A stretch of 42,014 bases of DNA from Bacteroidota bacterium (GCA_019695345.1 JAIBAE010000036.1:1-42014); one strand, 5' to 3'. Positions 18,464 to 27,700 are shown, counted from the stretch's first letter. Notes: generated by a model from the letters alone, not told the origin. Translations and numbers: made by a program.

Positions 18464-18934
18464 TTAAGGATTTACAGAAAACGCTCTGTTTTTAAGAACA
18501 TTCCGAACGGTTTCATGAGAGATAGAGTCAACAACGTTCATTTCAACCAGTCTATCGGCAATTAATCGTAACGACCAACGCCCATGTCCCTGTGGTGGTG
18601 GGGTGTTCAGTAATTGTCCTAAAGCAGTGCTGTTTTCCTGCTTGAATTTTCGACGTGCACCCGGACGTGGTTTTTCGTTCAGGGCTGATGTGAATCCCTC
18701 AATGCAAAATCGTTTCCTTATTCTGCCAACAGTTGGAATGCTGACATGCAAAATGTTTACTATTTCTTCATCGCACAGACCTTTATCGGCGAGAAGAAGG
18801 ATATGTGCACGAGATATCTTCCGTGCAGATTCCTTACCTTTTTTTGTAATTGCTACAAGTCTTCTTCTCTCGTCGGTGGTGAGCGAGATAGAGTACTTTT
18901 TAGCTATAGTGCTGTGTTGGGTAGTTGTTTCCAT
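18464..18934 (-). CDS. IS630-type transposase fragment: helix-turn-helix part only
   Basis: 156 residues. The N terminus matches the DNA-binding half of IS630/Tc1-like transposases: a Lys/Arg-rich helix (ARKISRAHILLLADKG), the helix-turn-helix CDEEIVNILHVSIPTVGRIR, an FIEGF-like link with ALNEKPRPGARR, and a second HTH (RWSLRLIADRLVE ... ISHETVRNVLKN). The protein then stops (FSVNP), so the DDE catalytic domain is missing, and nothing resembling it follows before radA. It is therefore a remnant that cannot transpose, or the first frame of a decayed element. The start overlaps the end of the SDR gene by 31 bp in another frame. AAGGAG lies 11 nt before the ATG, so it may still be translated with the SDR gene. 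A co-opted DNA-binding protein is possible. Confidence 0.75.
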   Translation of the reverse strand: METTTQHSTIAKKYSISLTTDERRRLVAITKKGKESARKISRAHILLLADKGLCDEEIVNILHVSIPTVGRIRKRFCIEGFTSALNEKPRPGARRKFKQENSTALGQLLNTPPPQGHGRWSLRLIADRLVEMNVVDSISHETVRNVLKNRAFSVNP

Positions 18935-19911
18935 TGCGAGATAAGCTCCTTTTCTCGTTGTTGTGATAAACCTGCGCGAAGTTGTTGAAGTGGTTGTTTA
19001 TCTAATTCTGAAATAATTTTCTCGATTGTTGATTTGAAGGGTGTAATCTTCAAACCATTGTTCATTGCCCGTTGTACCGAATGCGTGTAGAATCCTTGCA
19101 TCTCGGGCGATTGGGGAATCCATAAAGGCAATTCAATCCAGGCACCAACACCTTGCTCAAGTAAAAAATCTTCCGTTACCGGTATAAACTCAACGTGATT
19201 GTTCACATACTGGGCGGTTGTTTCAACTACTTGTTGTAAAGTGAACATTCCTTTAGGTGAGTTTAGATTATACACTCCATTGGTATTTTGTTCAATACAG
19301 GTAACAGCAAAGTTGGCAATGTCATCGGCGTCTATAAATTGTACCGGTGTATTCCATGTATCGGGTACAAGTATTTCGCCACCTTGCAGAACTCTGTGTA
19401 TCCAATACGTAAATCTATGCGAAACATCATGCGGGCCTACAATTAATCCCGGACGGATAATACATGCTTGTGAGCCATAGATACTCTCAACTTCACGTTC
19501 GCAATATCGTTTCAGAGGTCCGTATGTTTCTCCGGTAATTTCTCTTACGGTTGAATCATCAAGTGTTCCGCATTCAGCGTCTTCGTTCTGATTTGGAACA
19601 TCATTGTTTTTATACACTGATATTGACGATATGAAAATATATTGTTTAGTTGTTGGGAGTAAAGCTTGTGCAGTAAACCGAACATTGGCAGGGAAGTATC
19701 CGCACGTATCTATAACTGCATCAAATGTTAGTCCTGATAAAGCTGATATATCATTAGCTCTATCACCTATGTATTCCTTAACATCTGTACAATCTTCCGG
19801 TAATGGGTGTTTGCCACGATGAAAAACAGAAACCGTATGTCCGTTTTGTTGTAGGGCAGTTATTAAAGCCCTGCCCAGAAATATTGTCCCACCAATTATC
19901 AGTACATTCAT
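18904..19911 (-). CDS. NAD(P)-dependent epimerase/dehydratase-like SDR protein
   Basis: 335 residues, extended short-chain dehydrogenase/reductase fold. The nucleotide-binding motif GGTIFLGRAL (7-16) at the very N terminus, FDAVIDTCGYFPANVR (63-78), ISSISVY (94-100) and the catalytic Tyr130-x-x-x-Lys134 pair (YGPLK) are present. The GGTxFLG form is typical of the subgroup related to isoflavone-reductase-like and sugar epimerase proteins; the substrate cannot be named. The ATG at 19911 is chosen. A longer in-frame extension to 20064 exists, but it would translate the interspersed repeat at 19987-20051 and would push the Rossmann motif 51 residues inside. The 3' end overlaps the transposase fragment by 31 bp. 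Confidence 0.88.
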   Translation of the reverse strand: MNVLIIGGTIFLGRALITALQQNGHTVSVFHRGKHPLPEDCTDVKEYIGDRANDISALSGLTFDAVIDTCGYFPANVRFTAQALLPTTKQYIFISSISVYKNNDVPNQNEDAECGTLDDSTVREITGETYGPLKRYCEREVESIYGSQACIIRPGLIVGPHDVSHRFTYWIHRVLQGGEILVPDTWNTPVQFIDADDIANFAVTCIEQNTNGVYNLNSPKGMFTLQQVVETTAQYVNNHVEFIPVTEDFLLEQGVGAWIELPLWIPQSPEMQGFYTHSVQRAMNNGLKITPFKSTIEKIISELDKQPLQQLRAGLSQQREKELISQWKQLPNTAL

Positions 19912-19986
19912 TGATTGATGCTTACGTAAAGTGATTGTTTGCCTAATATATAATATCCACGATGTTGGCTTATTTGAAACCTGTGG

Positions 19987-20051
19987 TTTTGCTAATGCAC
20001 CTACTACGGTAGTTTCACCATTGGGTTGCAGTGCTTCTTGCGTTAGCAAAA
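19987..20051 (-). repeat. Interspersed stem element, copy 8 (divergent, long terminal inverted repeats)
   Basis: On the minus strand TTTTGCTAACGCA (complement of 20039-20051) pairs with TGCATTAGCAAAA (complement of 19987-19999), 12 of 13 positions. The inside is unlike other copies but contains a small hairpin CTAC-CGTA-GTAG. It lies 23 bp after the stop of the gene at 20075 and follows its direction. Because it contains no stop codon in one frame, it creates a false N-terminal extension of the SDR gene. Confidence 0.55.
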
Positions 20052-20074
20052 AATAATCTGACATTCCACAGACA

Positions 20075-21307
20075 CTATTGCTTAATAAGAGTTACAAAAT
20101 GATTTCCCGAAGTTGTTGAAACCTTAGTTAAATACATTCCGGTTGCAAGCTCGGAAACATTTGCCTGAATACTGTTACTTTGGTCATTTGCTTCTGCCTT
20201 GGTAACAAAGTCTCCGTTTACTGTGTAAATCTCGATGGATTTAATAGTTGTGCTTTGGTTTGAGAAGTTAATTCTGAGCATGTTTGATACGGGATTATTA
20301 TACGATAGTTCGGGTGAAAACGTGGTTTCGGTTACTTCGGTTTTGGGTGTTGTGGTTGTAAGCAGAATTATATCGTTATCGGTACTGCCGTATATGTAAT
20401 CGTCGTTATGAGTGATTGAGCGTGTTGTAGTTGTGTTGTTGTTAAAATTTTTCCAAGTAATACCTTTGTTGTTTGTGACATACACACCTTTGGAAGTAGC
20501 TGCATAAACGGTTCCGGTGTTGTCGGTTGCAAACTGAAAAACCTGATAGTTCAAGACGTTGTGAGGAATATCATATAAGACACTCTTGTTCCATGTTTCG
20601 CCGTTGTTGGTAGTTGAATACACTTCGTTTAATCCACCTGCTATGATAGTACCGTTGCTTTGTATTGAAAGTGCAGTAATGGTTGGAAGCATTGCAGATG
20701 TTTGAGAAACGGATTCCCATTGATTATTGGTAAGATTGTAGTGTAAAACACCATGAGAATCTGTACCTGCATATAACTCGTTTGACGAACTCGACAAACA
20801 CGTAATGTCAGTATCAATCAATCCGTTGTTAAGTGCTGTCCATGTTATACCATCATCGTTTGATGATTGTACTCCTTTGCCATACGCACTTAGATATAGA
20901 TAGTTATTATTGATTGTAATTTGCCAGTATTGGTCTAACTCGGTACGTTGAGTAGAAGGGGAAATGAGTGTTGTCCAGTTTTGTAAGGTGTTGTCGGATG
21001 ACTTGTATAATCCGTATCCTCCTGTGGCAACATAGATTGTACCATCGTGAGTTTTAGAGATACCAAAAATACTACGTGTAGGAAAGTTGACTTGATTCCA
21101 TAGATTAGTTATGGCGGTATATCTGAACAAGCCTGTGCCGGAAGCAACAAGAATTGTATCATTATGTAATACAGCTGCTAAACGAATTGATGTGGGTTTG
21201 TTTTTATTGGTGTTTGGTACTGTTTCCTGGCAGAATGCCGATTGCAATATTATTGTTACAAACAGAAATGTAGTAGTAACTATACGATGGTGTAAAGCTT
21301 TTCTCAT
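20075..21307 (-). CDS. T9SS-exported beta-propeller (BNR-like) repeat protein
   Basis: 410 residues. The ATG at 21307 is preferred: AGGAG precedes it by 7 nt and it begins directly with a signal peptide (MRKALHHR, then TTTFLFVTIILQSAFCQ). Residues about 30-325 contain repeated units of the photosynthesis/sialidase BNR kind (GTIYVATGGYGLYKSSDN, NELYAGTDSHGVLHYN, GTVYAATSKGVYVTNNKGITWK), which fold as a beta-propeller. Residues 335-410 form a type A T9SS sorting domain (YNNPVSNMLRINF, VNGDFVTKAE, ELATGMYLTKV). The protein should cross the outer membrane by the type IX system and end on the surface or in the medium. No catalytic residues are claimed; the ligand is unknown. The first 19 in-frame codons upstream are not thought to be coding. 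Confidence 0.82.
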   Translation of the reverse strand: MRKALHHRIVTTTFLFVTIILQSAFCQETVPNTNKNKPTSIRLAAVLHNDTILVASGTGLFRYTAITNLWNQVNFPTRSIFGISKTHDGTIYVATGGYGLYKSSDNTLQNWTTLISPSTQRTELDQYWQITINNNYLYLSAYGKGVQSSNDDGITWTALNNGLIDTDITCLSSSSNELYAGTDSHGVLHYNLTNNQWESVSQTSAMLPTITALSIQSNGTIIAGGLNEVYSTTNNGETWNKSVLYDIPHNVLNYQVFQFATDNTGTVYAATSKGVYVTNNKGITWKNFNNNTTTTRSITHNDDYIYGSTDNDIILLTTTTPKTEVTETTFSPELSYNNPVSNMLRINFSNQSTTIKSIEIYTVNGDFVTKAEANDQSNSIQANVSELATGMYLTKVSTTSGNHFVTLIKQ

Positions 21308-21613
21308 AATGCTCTCCTGATAAAGTTTTGGGTTAACGATTGTATTGTTTTGATGATAATACAAACAGATTGTTTCAGCGTTGTGAACTGTGTTGTGCGG
21401 TGAGTTCTACGCGAACGTAACAGGTAGGTTGCGTGTAAAAAATATGGTTAACACCAATTTAACGATGAGTTTAAATGTTAAACAAGAACGTCAAATATGT
21501 TCTGATAAATACAGCGTAAAACTACACTGTAGATGCGGTAGGAGAGTAGTTTAATTGCCTATCAAAAAACCATTGACGGCAAAATGTAGCAATTCAAAAA
21601 ATTAACGATTGAG
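21308..21613. other. 306-bp intergenic stretch with no gene
   Basis: It lies between the starts of the T9SS propeller gene and the end of the Kir channel gene (both minus), so it should hold the propeller gene's promoter. I see no clear TTG-N19-TAnnTTTG, no RNA gene and no full copy of the interspersed repeat; a stretch around 21395-21420 is faintly similar to the repeat's 5' box. Confidence 0.5.
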
Positions 21614-22540
21614 TTAGGGGAGTTCCACTCTATCAAACTCGTGAACACGTTCCATATCAAATTCAATCATGCCGTCTTCGCGTGTAAAATAACTTATTAC
21701 AAAGCGTCCGCCTTCAACAATATCATCGGCTGTATAACTAAATCTTGAATGCACCGTTTGGCTGAAAGTGTCGTCGAATCCTTTTATCATTATAATAACC
21801 TGAAACTCCATTTGCTTAAGTTCGGGAATACTCAGGTTAAACATTGGACTGTCTTCGTTTATTCTGTGTACCAACGTCCACGATGTTGGTAACATTACTA
21901 CCGTATTCCTTTCAAGTTCCATCTTCATATATCTTCGGGTGGGTTTGTTGTTGTCTTCTGTTTTAATCATGCACAGCACTTCGGCTGATAGTTCCATCAT
22001 AATATTATCTCGCAGGTTCGCTACTCTAAACATTAAAGCTCGTCCGCCATTGTGTGGTGTGATAAGCATATTCTTACTATATACTAAACGCGCTGTAGGT
22101 CTGGAAAAGCGACCGTATAACAAACCGGTTATCAACGCCACATAGAGTAACCCTATAAAGATTTCTACAATTGTTACCGCATTAGTAAGGATTCCGGATG
22201 GAGATATATTCCCATACCCTACAGTTGTAAAAGTATGTATGCTGAAATAAAATGTACTTAACAACGGGTTCATAGATGTAGGTGGTTCTACGCCGTGGAG
22301 ATTCTCCAAACCGCAAAGTAGATAGATAAGCGCAAATACAAGGTTTATTACAATAAAACCAATGGCTATGATGCTAAAGAAACGTCCCCACGTAGTACTG
22401 ATTAAATAGGTATATGGTGTAAATGCAGATAACGGCACATTGGTTCGCACAACATTATAACTGCCATCGTTATTAATTACTCTGCGTAAATTGCCACTTA
22501 ACTTTTCACCTAAACCGGGGTCGAGTGATTGTCTTGCCAT
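21614..22540 (-). CDS. Inward-rectifier-type potassium channel (KirBac-like)
   Basis: 308 residues, the usual KirBac length. A slide-helix region with a polar N terminus (1-50) is followed by an outer helix (about 54-77, FFSIIAIGFIVINLVFALIY), the pore loop with K+ filter TVGYG (106-110) and the inner helix (about 118-143, TNAVTIVEIFIGLLYVALITGL). The cytoplasmic immunoglobulin-like gating domain (about 150-300) carries Kir landmarks: RPTARLVYSKNMLITPHNG, ALMFRVANLRDN and a TSWTLVHRINEDSP block. It should conduct K+ across the inner membrane as a tetramer; the gating ligand is unknown. It is divergent from the NifU-domain gene, with 71 bp between the starts. Confidence 0.93.
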   Translation of the reverse strand: MARQSLDPGLGEKLSGNLRRVINNDGSYNVVRTNVPLSAFTPYTYLISTTWGRFFSIIAIGFIVINLVFALIYLLCGLENLHGVEPPTSMNPLLSTFYFSIHTFTTVGYGNISPSGILTNAVTIVEIFIGLLYVALITGLLYGRFSRPTARLVYSKNMLITPHNGGRALMFRVANLRDNIMMELSAEVLCMIKTEDNNKPTRRYMKMELERNTVVMLPTSWTLVHRINEDSPMFNLSIPELKQMEFQVIIMIKGFDDTFSQTVHSRFSYTADDIVEGGRFVISYFTREDGMIEFDMERVHEFDRVELP

Positions 22541-22611
22541 ATATTGTGTTCTGATTAATTCACTTTTGATTATTGCTTACACTAAAATACTACGAAGAAC
22601 ATCAACGAAGA

Positions 22612-22848
22612 ATGTATTCAGAAATCAAAACCGAAATAACAGCATTTATTCAACAATATGTGGCTCCCTATGTAGAGTCGCATGGGGGTAAAATAACCTT
22701 CGTTAATTTTTCGGATGGAGTTGTTTCCGTTTCACTAACCGGAGCCTGCCATGGTTGTTCAGCTCGTTCCATAACAATACAAGCATACGTAAATAGGATG
22801 CTACGTAAACAATTTCGCGAGGTTGATAAAGTTGTATTAGCTGAGTAA
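22612..22848 (+). CDS. NifU C-terminal-domain protein (iron-sulfur cluster scaffold/carrier)
   Basis: 78 residues, consisting of only the Nfu domain. The Cys-x-x-Cys cluster ligand pair is in GACHGCSARSITIQ, preceded by HGGKITFVNFSDGVVSVSLTG, which is the standard Nfu beta strand pair. Two protomers would share a 4Fe-4S cluster and pass it to target enzymes. An in-frame TTG at 22573 would add 13 residues, but the ATG at 22612 gives the normal Nfu N terminus. The stop codon is immediately followed by the stop codon of the convergent DUF1460 gene with no base between, an extremely tight arrangement. Confidence 0.88.
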   Translation: MYSEIKTEITAFIQQYVAPYVESHGGKITFVNFSDGVVSVSLTGACHGCSARSITIQAYVNRMLRKQFREVDKVVLAE

Positions 22849-23751
22849 TTATACCTCTAAAGGGCGTGCTACAGTAATACCTGTATGTGTTGTTACCGTT
22901 TGCAGGTACGCAGAAACGGCATCATCTAATGTTACTTTTTTCTTTGCGAGTGAGGCATGTAACAAATGTGCAACACCATTCTCATCTTTAAATATCATTC
23001 CCGTATGGGCGTAATCTAAACCGTCTTTACTTGTACTTATGGCAATGATATCACCTGTCTGTAAATGTACTTCAATGGCTTTAATCGAATTTTTGGGGAT
23101 GTAATATCGTACAGTTGACGTGAGATTTTTTTCTGTTTCGCCAATAAACTCAACCAACTTGGGGTCTGCTTGTAGTGGTTTGTAAAACTTGGGATGTTCG
23201 GACATAAACGAAATCTTCTTATCAAATATTTCGCCGCCAATTTCTTGTGTTATGTTTTTTACTACGCTTTTTTTACTGTTATTTTCTATCCACTCGGTTG
23301 TGTAATGCAAACGTGAACCATAACCATTGAGTTTGCCATTTCTGTAGCGTGTAAACGTAATTTCTTTCAGCAAGTCATCAAAGGTAGTGTTACCTTTTTT
23401 CACTATTCTGGACATACACAGTACATTCTCGAAGAATGTTACGCAATCTAAACCACCAAGGTTTATTCTGCACTGTTCTTCGCCATCGGCTTCCAATGTT
23501 CCGCCTACGTACGGAGTTCCAATCAACAAACTTCCAATCTTTCCCATCAACTCACCTAATGGTAGTGTTTGCCAATTGTGTTCGGAAACATGGCGCATAA
23601 TACCATCAAAAATGTATTTTGTATCGGTCTCCAAATTTGCAGTACGGGTTTCCGCCATTTCTCTGTTTACGCTGCACGCAAGCAACGGAACAGAAGCAAA
23701 ACTTAAAAAAGGGAGAGCTGTGATTTGCTGGATAAACTGACGGCGTTTCAT
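22849..23751 (-). CDS. DUF1460 / N-acetylmuramoyl-L-alanine amidase-like lipoprotein
   Basis: 300 residues. DUF1460 proteins have a NlpC/P60-like papain fold, and characterised members act on peptidoglycan stem-peptide linkages. The likely catalytic Cys103 is in GGLDCVTFFEN and His249 in LDYAHTGMIF, with a further histidine at 265 (HLLHASL). The N terminus is odd: KRRQFIQ matches a Tat twin-arginine motif, and VPLLAC (21-26) matches a lipobox with Cys26 as the acylated residue, so a Tat-exported lipoprotein is suggested. It ends directly at the NifU-domain stop. A terminator separates it from the umuD-like gene upstream. Confidence 0.85.
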   Translation of the reverse strand: MKRRQFIQQITALPFLSFASVPLLACSVNREMAETRTANLETDTKYIFDGIMRHVSEHNWQTLPLGELMGKIGSLLIGTPYVGGTLEADGEEQCRINLGGLDCVTFFENVLCMSRIVKKGNTTFDDLLKEITFTRYRNGKLNGYGSRLHYTTEWIENNSKKSVVKNITQEIGGEIFDKKISFMSEHPKFYKPLQADPKLVEFIGETEKNLTSTVRYYIPKNSIKAIEVHLQTGDIIAISTSKDGLDYAHTGMIFKDENGVAHLLHASLAKKKVTLDDAVSAYLQTVTTHTGITVARPLEV

Positions 23752-23814
23752 TGTTTTTCTTAGTAATTATTCCGAAATACAATATTCTTAAAACAACCTA
23801 CGTGCCAAAAGACA

Positions 23815-23855
23815 AACAAAAAACCCGATTGGGTTACAACCAACCGGGTTTTAAC
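23815..23855 (-). terminator. Intrinsic terminator of the umuD-like gene
   Basis: Stem AAACCCGATTGG (23821-23832) with CCAACCGGGTTT (23840-23851), 11 Watson-Crick pairs plus one mismatched or wobble position, 7-nt loop. On the minus strand it is followed by TTTTGTTTG, 18 bp after the stop at 23873. Confidence 0.8.
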
Positions 23856-23872
23856 ACTACTATAGTAATCAT

Positions 23873-24289
23873 TTAGATATGGCGGTGAACCGAGGTAACA
23901 ACGCCCAGAATCTGGAACTCATCTTCATCGGTAATAATGATTGGTTTATAGTTGGCATTAGCCGGAACCAAAGCAATTTGTCCGCCAATGGCACCCAACC
24001 GTTTAATAGTAAGTTCGCCGTTTAACCAGGCAACAACTATTTTATGCATTTGTGGCTCCATACTGCAATCAATCACAAGCATATCGCCATCAAAAATGCG
24101 GGCTTCAATCATGGAATCGCCCTTAGCAATAATACTGTACGAATCGCGTGGGTTGGGAACCCAAAACTTACCAAAATGAATTTCTGTATCAAGGTCTTCG
24201 GCTACAAAACGTGGCTCGCCGCACGATGCGGTATTGGTATACCGTAAAATAACCGTTTCATCACTCTCCGAAATACGATACATCTCCAT
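23873..24289 (-). CDS. umuD: UmuD-like S24 family serine peptidase (SOS mutagenesis type), orphan
   Basis: 138 residues. UmuD proteins cleave themselves on RecA filaments and then join UmuC as DNA polymerase V. With the ATG at 24289, the key residues fall one position from the E. coli ones: cleavage Cys23-Gly24 (E. coli Cys24-Gly25), Ser59 in KGDSM (Ser60) and Lys96 in TIKRL (Lys97), and total length 138 vs 139. AAGGAG lies 5 nt before this ATG, whereas the upstream in-frame ATG at 24304 overlaps the Shine-Dalgarno. There is no DNA-binding domain, so it is not LexA. No umuC gene is present in the window; DUF1460 follows after a terminator. It has a strong promoter with a palindrome on its -7 box. 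Confidence 0.88.
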   Translation of the reverse strand: MEMYRISESDETVILRYTNTASCGEPRFVAEDLDTEIHFGKFWVPNPRDSYSIIAKGDSMIEARIFDGDMLVIDCSMEPQMHKIVVAWLNGELTIKRLGAIGGQIALVPANANYKPIIITDEDEFQILGVVTSVHRHI

Positions 24290-24336
24290 TAGCACTCCTT
24301 GCATAAAGCATAAAGAAATAACACAATTAGCTGGAA

Positions 24337-24366
24337 CAAAATTACAGTAATTCCCGAACCTTGCAA
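24337..24366 (-). promoter_or_regulatory. Promoter of the umuD-like gene with overlapping palindrome (possible SOS operator)
   Basis: On the minus strand TTG (complement of 24364-24366), exactly 19 nt, then TAATTTTG (complement of 24337-24344): a perfect Bacteroidota-type promoter about 45 bp before the ATG. The palindrome AATTAC-T-GTAATT (24340-24352) covers the -7 box, the position of a repressor site. That the repressor is LexA is inferred from the gene's SOS nature. Confidence 0.55.
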
Positions 24367-24420
24367 CAAAATACTTTCAGGATTTTTCAACAAGGGGAGT
24401 GTGGAAAGTAAAGATAATCT

Positions 24421-24482
24421 TCTGCTTCGCAATCCGCGCCTATTCTCAACCACATAACAACGCCCATTTGCGGGAAAGTATA
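24421..24482 (+). repeat. Interspersed stem element, copy 9 (CCGC/GCGG arms)
   Basis: The 5' box reads CTGCTTCGCAAT. Arm CCGC (24434-24437), 32-nt spacer, arm GCGG (24470-24473), then GAAAGTAT. It faces copy 10 and lies between the divergent umuD-like and 24731 genes. Confidence 0.6.
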
Positions 24483-24517
24483 GTCCGGTTCCAAAATACC
24501 TACATCGTTTAGGTTGG

Positions 24518-24600
24518 GTAATTGCACGGGGAATCTTCCGGCAAGATGACGTGTGTTTGGTGTAAAGGTGTGGTGCCGTCGGGCGATAGCAAACAATTAC
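24518..24600 (-). repeat. Interspersed stem element, copy 10 (CGGCA/TGCCG arms, outer stem)
   Basis: On the minus strand: GTAATTG (complement of 24594-24600), TTTGCTATCGCC, arm CGGCA (complement of 24574-24578), 30-nt spacer, arm TGCCG (complement of 24539-24543), GAAGATTCC, and CAATTAC (complement of 24518-24524), which pairs with the opening GTAATTG over 7 bp. It faces copy 9. With it, it accounts for most of the 425-bp gap between umuD and the next gene. Confidence 0.65.
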
Positions 24601-24730
24601 TTAACAACTTGAAATAATGAACCAACAATTATATTTTCAGATTGGAACTCTTGGCGCAATACACAAACTTTGAAAGTGATATATTCGCATTAATAACGTA
24701 TTGCAAACGAACACTTTACCCGTTGTTATC

Positions 24731-27700
24731 ATGATTCGTGCTAATGGATTACCTTTTCTTTTAACCCTTCTTGTTTTGGTGTGTAGCAGTAATGCCGCAC
24801 AACAGTATTCTGTACCCAAAGGTTTTATGCCAAATAAAGGTCAAGTGTTGTATGGCAACCAGGACTCACGGAAGGTTGTGAAGTACTATGCTGAGTTAGG
24901 TGGAGTAAGGGTGTTCTTCCGTGATGCAGGGTATTCGTATGTTGTGTTTAAATATCCCGATATAGACCGCCACTCGCGTGATTACATTGAACAGTTAGAG
25001 AAGAATCCGATACAACAATTCCGAGTGGACGTTGACTTTGTTGGCGCTAACCCTATTGCCACCATAGAAGAACAAGAACAAAACACAGGTTTCAAAAATT
25101 ATTACCATACTTCTATTGGCGAGCCCGTTTTGGGAGTGAGTTCATATAAGCAGATTACCTACAAGAACATTTACAATGGTATTGACCTGAAGTTTACTAT
25201 AAGCGAGACCGGATTAAAGTATGATTTTATAGTTGGTGTTGGTGCCGACCCATCAAAAATAAAGATGAAGTATTCCGAGCCAATAACGTTAAGTACATTC
25301 GAGGATACAAGAACAAACGAACTCTTCCTGCACACACCTGTAGGTGACATTGTAGATCAATCGCCAATCTCGATTCAAGAAGGTAAAACAATTTCAACAT
25401 CTTTCAAACACAATACCGACAACACAATTTCATTTACCTTCCCGCTTGGCTACAACACAAAAAAAGAATTAGTGATTGACCCGGCTATTGTTTGGTCGAC
25501 ATATTTGGGGGGGACAAAAGATGAACAAGTTATTGGAACGACATTGGATAATAATGATAATTTTATTGTAAGTGGTTATACGATAAGTATGGATTTCCCC
25601 ATGTTAGGGCATAGCAGAGATGGAGTAGCAAGTACAATAGATTTTTTGTTGGTAAAGTTTGATAAAAATGGAATTTATAAATGGAGTGTAGTTGAGGGTG
25701 GGAACAATTCTGATTTGTTCACTTCAGTTACAAATGACAAGGTAAACGATATTTATGTTACTGGTTTTTCTAAAAGTACAGATCTAGCTTTTCCGGGAGC
25801 ACCAAATCCCAATCTACGTGGGCAGAACGATGTTGTTATCATTAAATATAATGGGAACGATGGTAATAAAATCTCAGGAACATTTTATGGTGATGCTGAG
25901 GAAGACAATGCCTATGCAATTAAGTTAGATAGTGATGGAAAGGTTTTAGTTGCCGGGAAAACCGACAGTAAAGACTTTCCTTCTACTAATGGTAAATACA
26001 CAGTAAAAATGGCAAATACCGATGGCTTTTTGATGAAGTGCGAACCTACTACATTCAAGATTATTTGGTCAACATTTTATGGTGGACGTGACGGAGATAG
26101 ATTGTTTTCGTTATCAGTAGATTCAAAGGATAATATCTATGTAGTTGGCGATACCCGCAGTCCCGATTTACCGGGAATGAATTCTAATTCAATGCAGGCA
26201 ACATTTTCAACTTTAAGTAATGCATCTGATTTTGCGATTGTTTCATTTACCAAGAACGGACAGCAACGGTGGTCCACCTATTTTGGGGCTGAAGGAGAAG
26301 AAGTAGCTTATTCGGTTGATTGTAGATTTGATAGAGTTGCTGTTGCTGGTTTTGTCAGTTCACCATTTCTGAAGTTGTTTGGTAAATATCATAGTGAGTG
26401 GACTGCCTTTAGTGATGGTTTTGTATTAGTACTTGATACGTTAGGTGTACCGCAATGGTCTACATACATAGGTGGTACTATGGGTGATGCTTTAAACTTT
26501 ATTAAGATTGATAAAGATACTTCAGTTGTAGCAGGTGGTAGCACATTTAGTAGGGACTATCCGCTACTCAGACCATTTATTGTTAATACAAAGAATAGCA
26601 GTCCTACTAATTTTGATATTGTGCTTACAAAGTTTGAATCAACAGGAAAAATGTTGTGGTCAACCTTTTTAGGTGGAAATGGAGATGACCAGTGTGAAAA
26701 TGGATTTGGTGATATAGATGAAAGTGGTAACGTATATGTTGCTTTCCATACACAGAGTAATAACAACATAATTAAAAATCAAACATATTCATATAAAGGT
26801 GGATTAGATGCATACATAACAAAGTTATGTATGCAATACGCAGAAGCAAAGATTATCTCAGGTGATTCGGTGATATGCGAAGGTAATTCTTCAATACTAT
26901 CAACTTCCGCCGGATTATCCAATATCAAGTGGAGTCCCGGCGGAGAAAATACACCAACAATAACTGTTACAAAAGCAGGGAAGTATTTTTATACAGCCGA
27001 TGCAGGTACTGAATGTACTGGCTTAGTTTCTGATACTATAACAATAACTACCAGACCAGGGATAGTTGTAAAAGTAGACTCTTCTGATAAGTTACAACTG
27101 TGCGAAGGGAAAACTGTTAAGTTGTTTTCTAAAACAAAGTATAAGATTTATAACTGGGTGGATGGAAATAGTTCTTCTATATCAACTAAAGATACATTGC
27201 AGGTTTCAACACCGGGAACATATCATCTTGAGGTTACCGATTCTACGGGTTGTTCAGGAAAATCTACCAGTGTAATAGTATCTAACTTTACTAAACCAAA
27301 TCAAGCATATAGATTTATTATTAACGGAACTGTAACGGTTGATAGCCAGTTTGTATATAGTAATTTATGTTTGGGTGATATTGTAGAAGTTACGCCTTTG
27401 TATGCTACTACAAGTACTGCGCTTGTAGTTTGGAAAGACAACACCTTAAATGCAAAATATACCATTACAAAAAATGATTCAACCTTTGCAATCTTTACCG
27501 ATGAACATAACTGTCAGTGGACATTGCCAGAAGTAAAATTCTATTTCCGCCAACCAAGTAAACCCCTTGTAAGTGGTGTTGATAGTACTTGTGTTAATTC
27601 AGTAGTAACACTTACAGCTACTCTCGCAAACAGTCCCGGAATAAAATACGAATGGCTTACCGATGGCGGTTCGATAGTTGGAAGTTCAGATACATCCGAC

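Noticed and set aside
19912-20064. 51-residue N-terminal extension of the SDR gene
   Set aside because: It translates the repeat at 19987-20051, and the Rossmann motif begins normally at the ATG at 19911.
24387-24596. Small minus-strand open frame upstream of umuD
   Set aside because: It consists almost entirely of two repeat copies.
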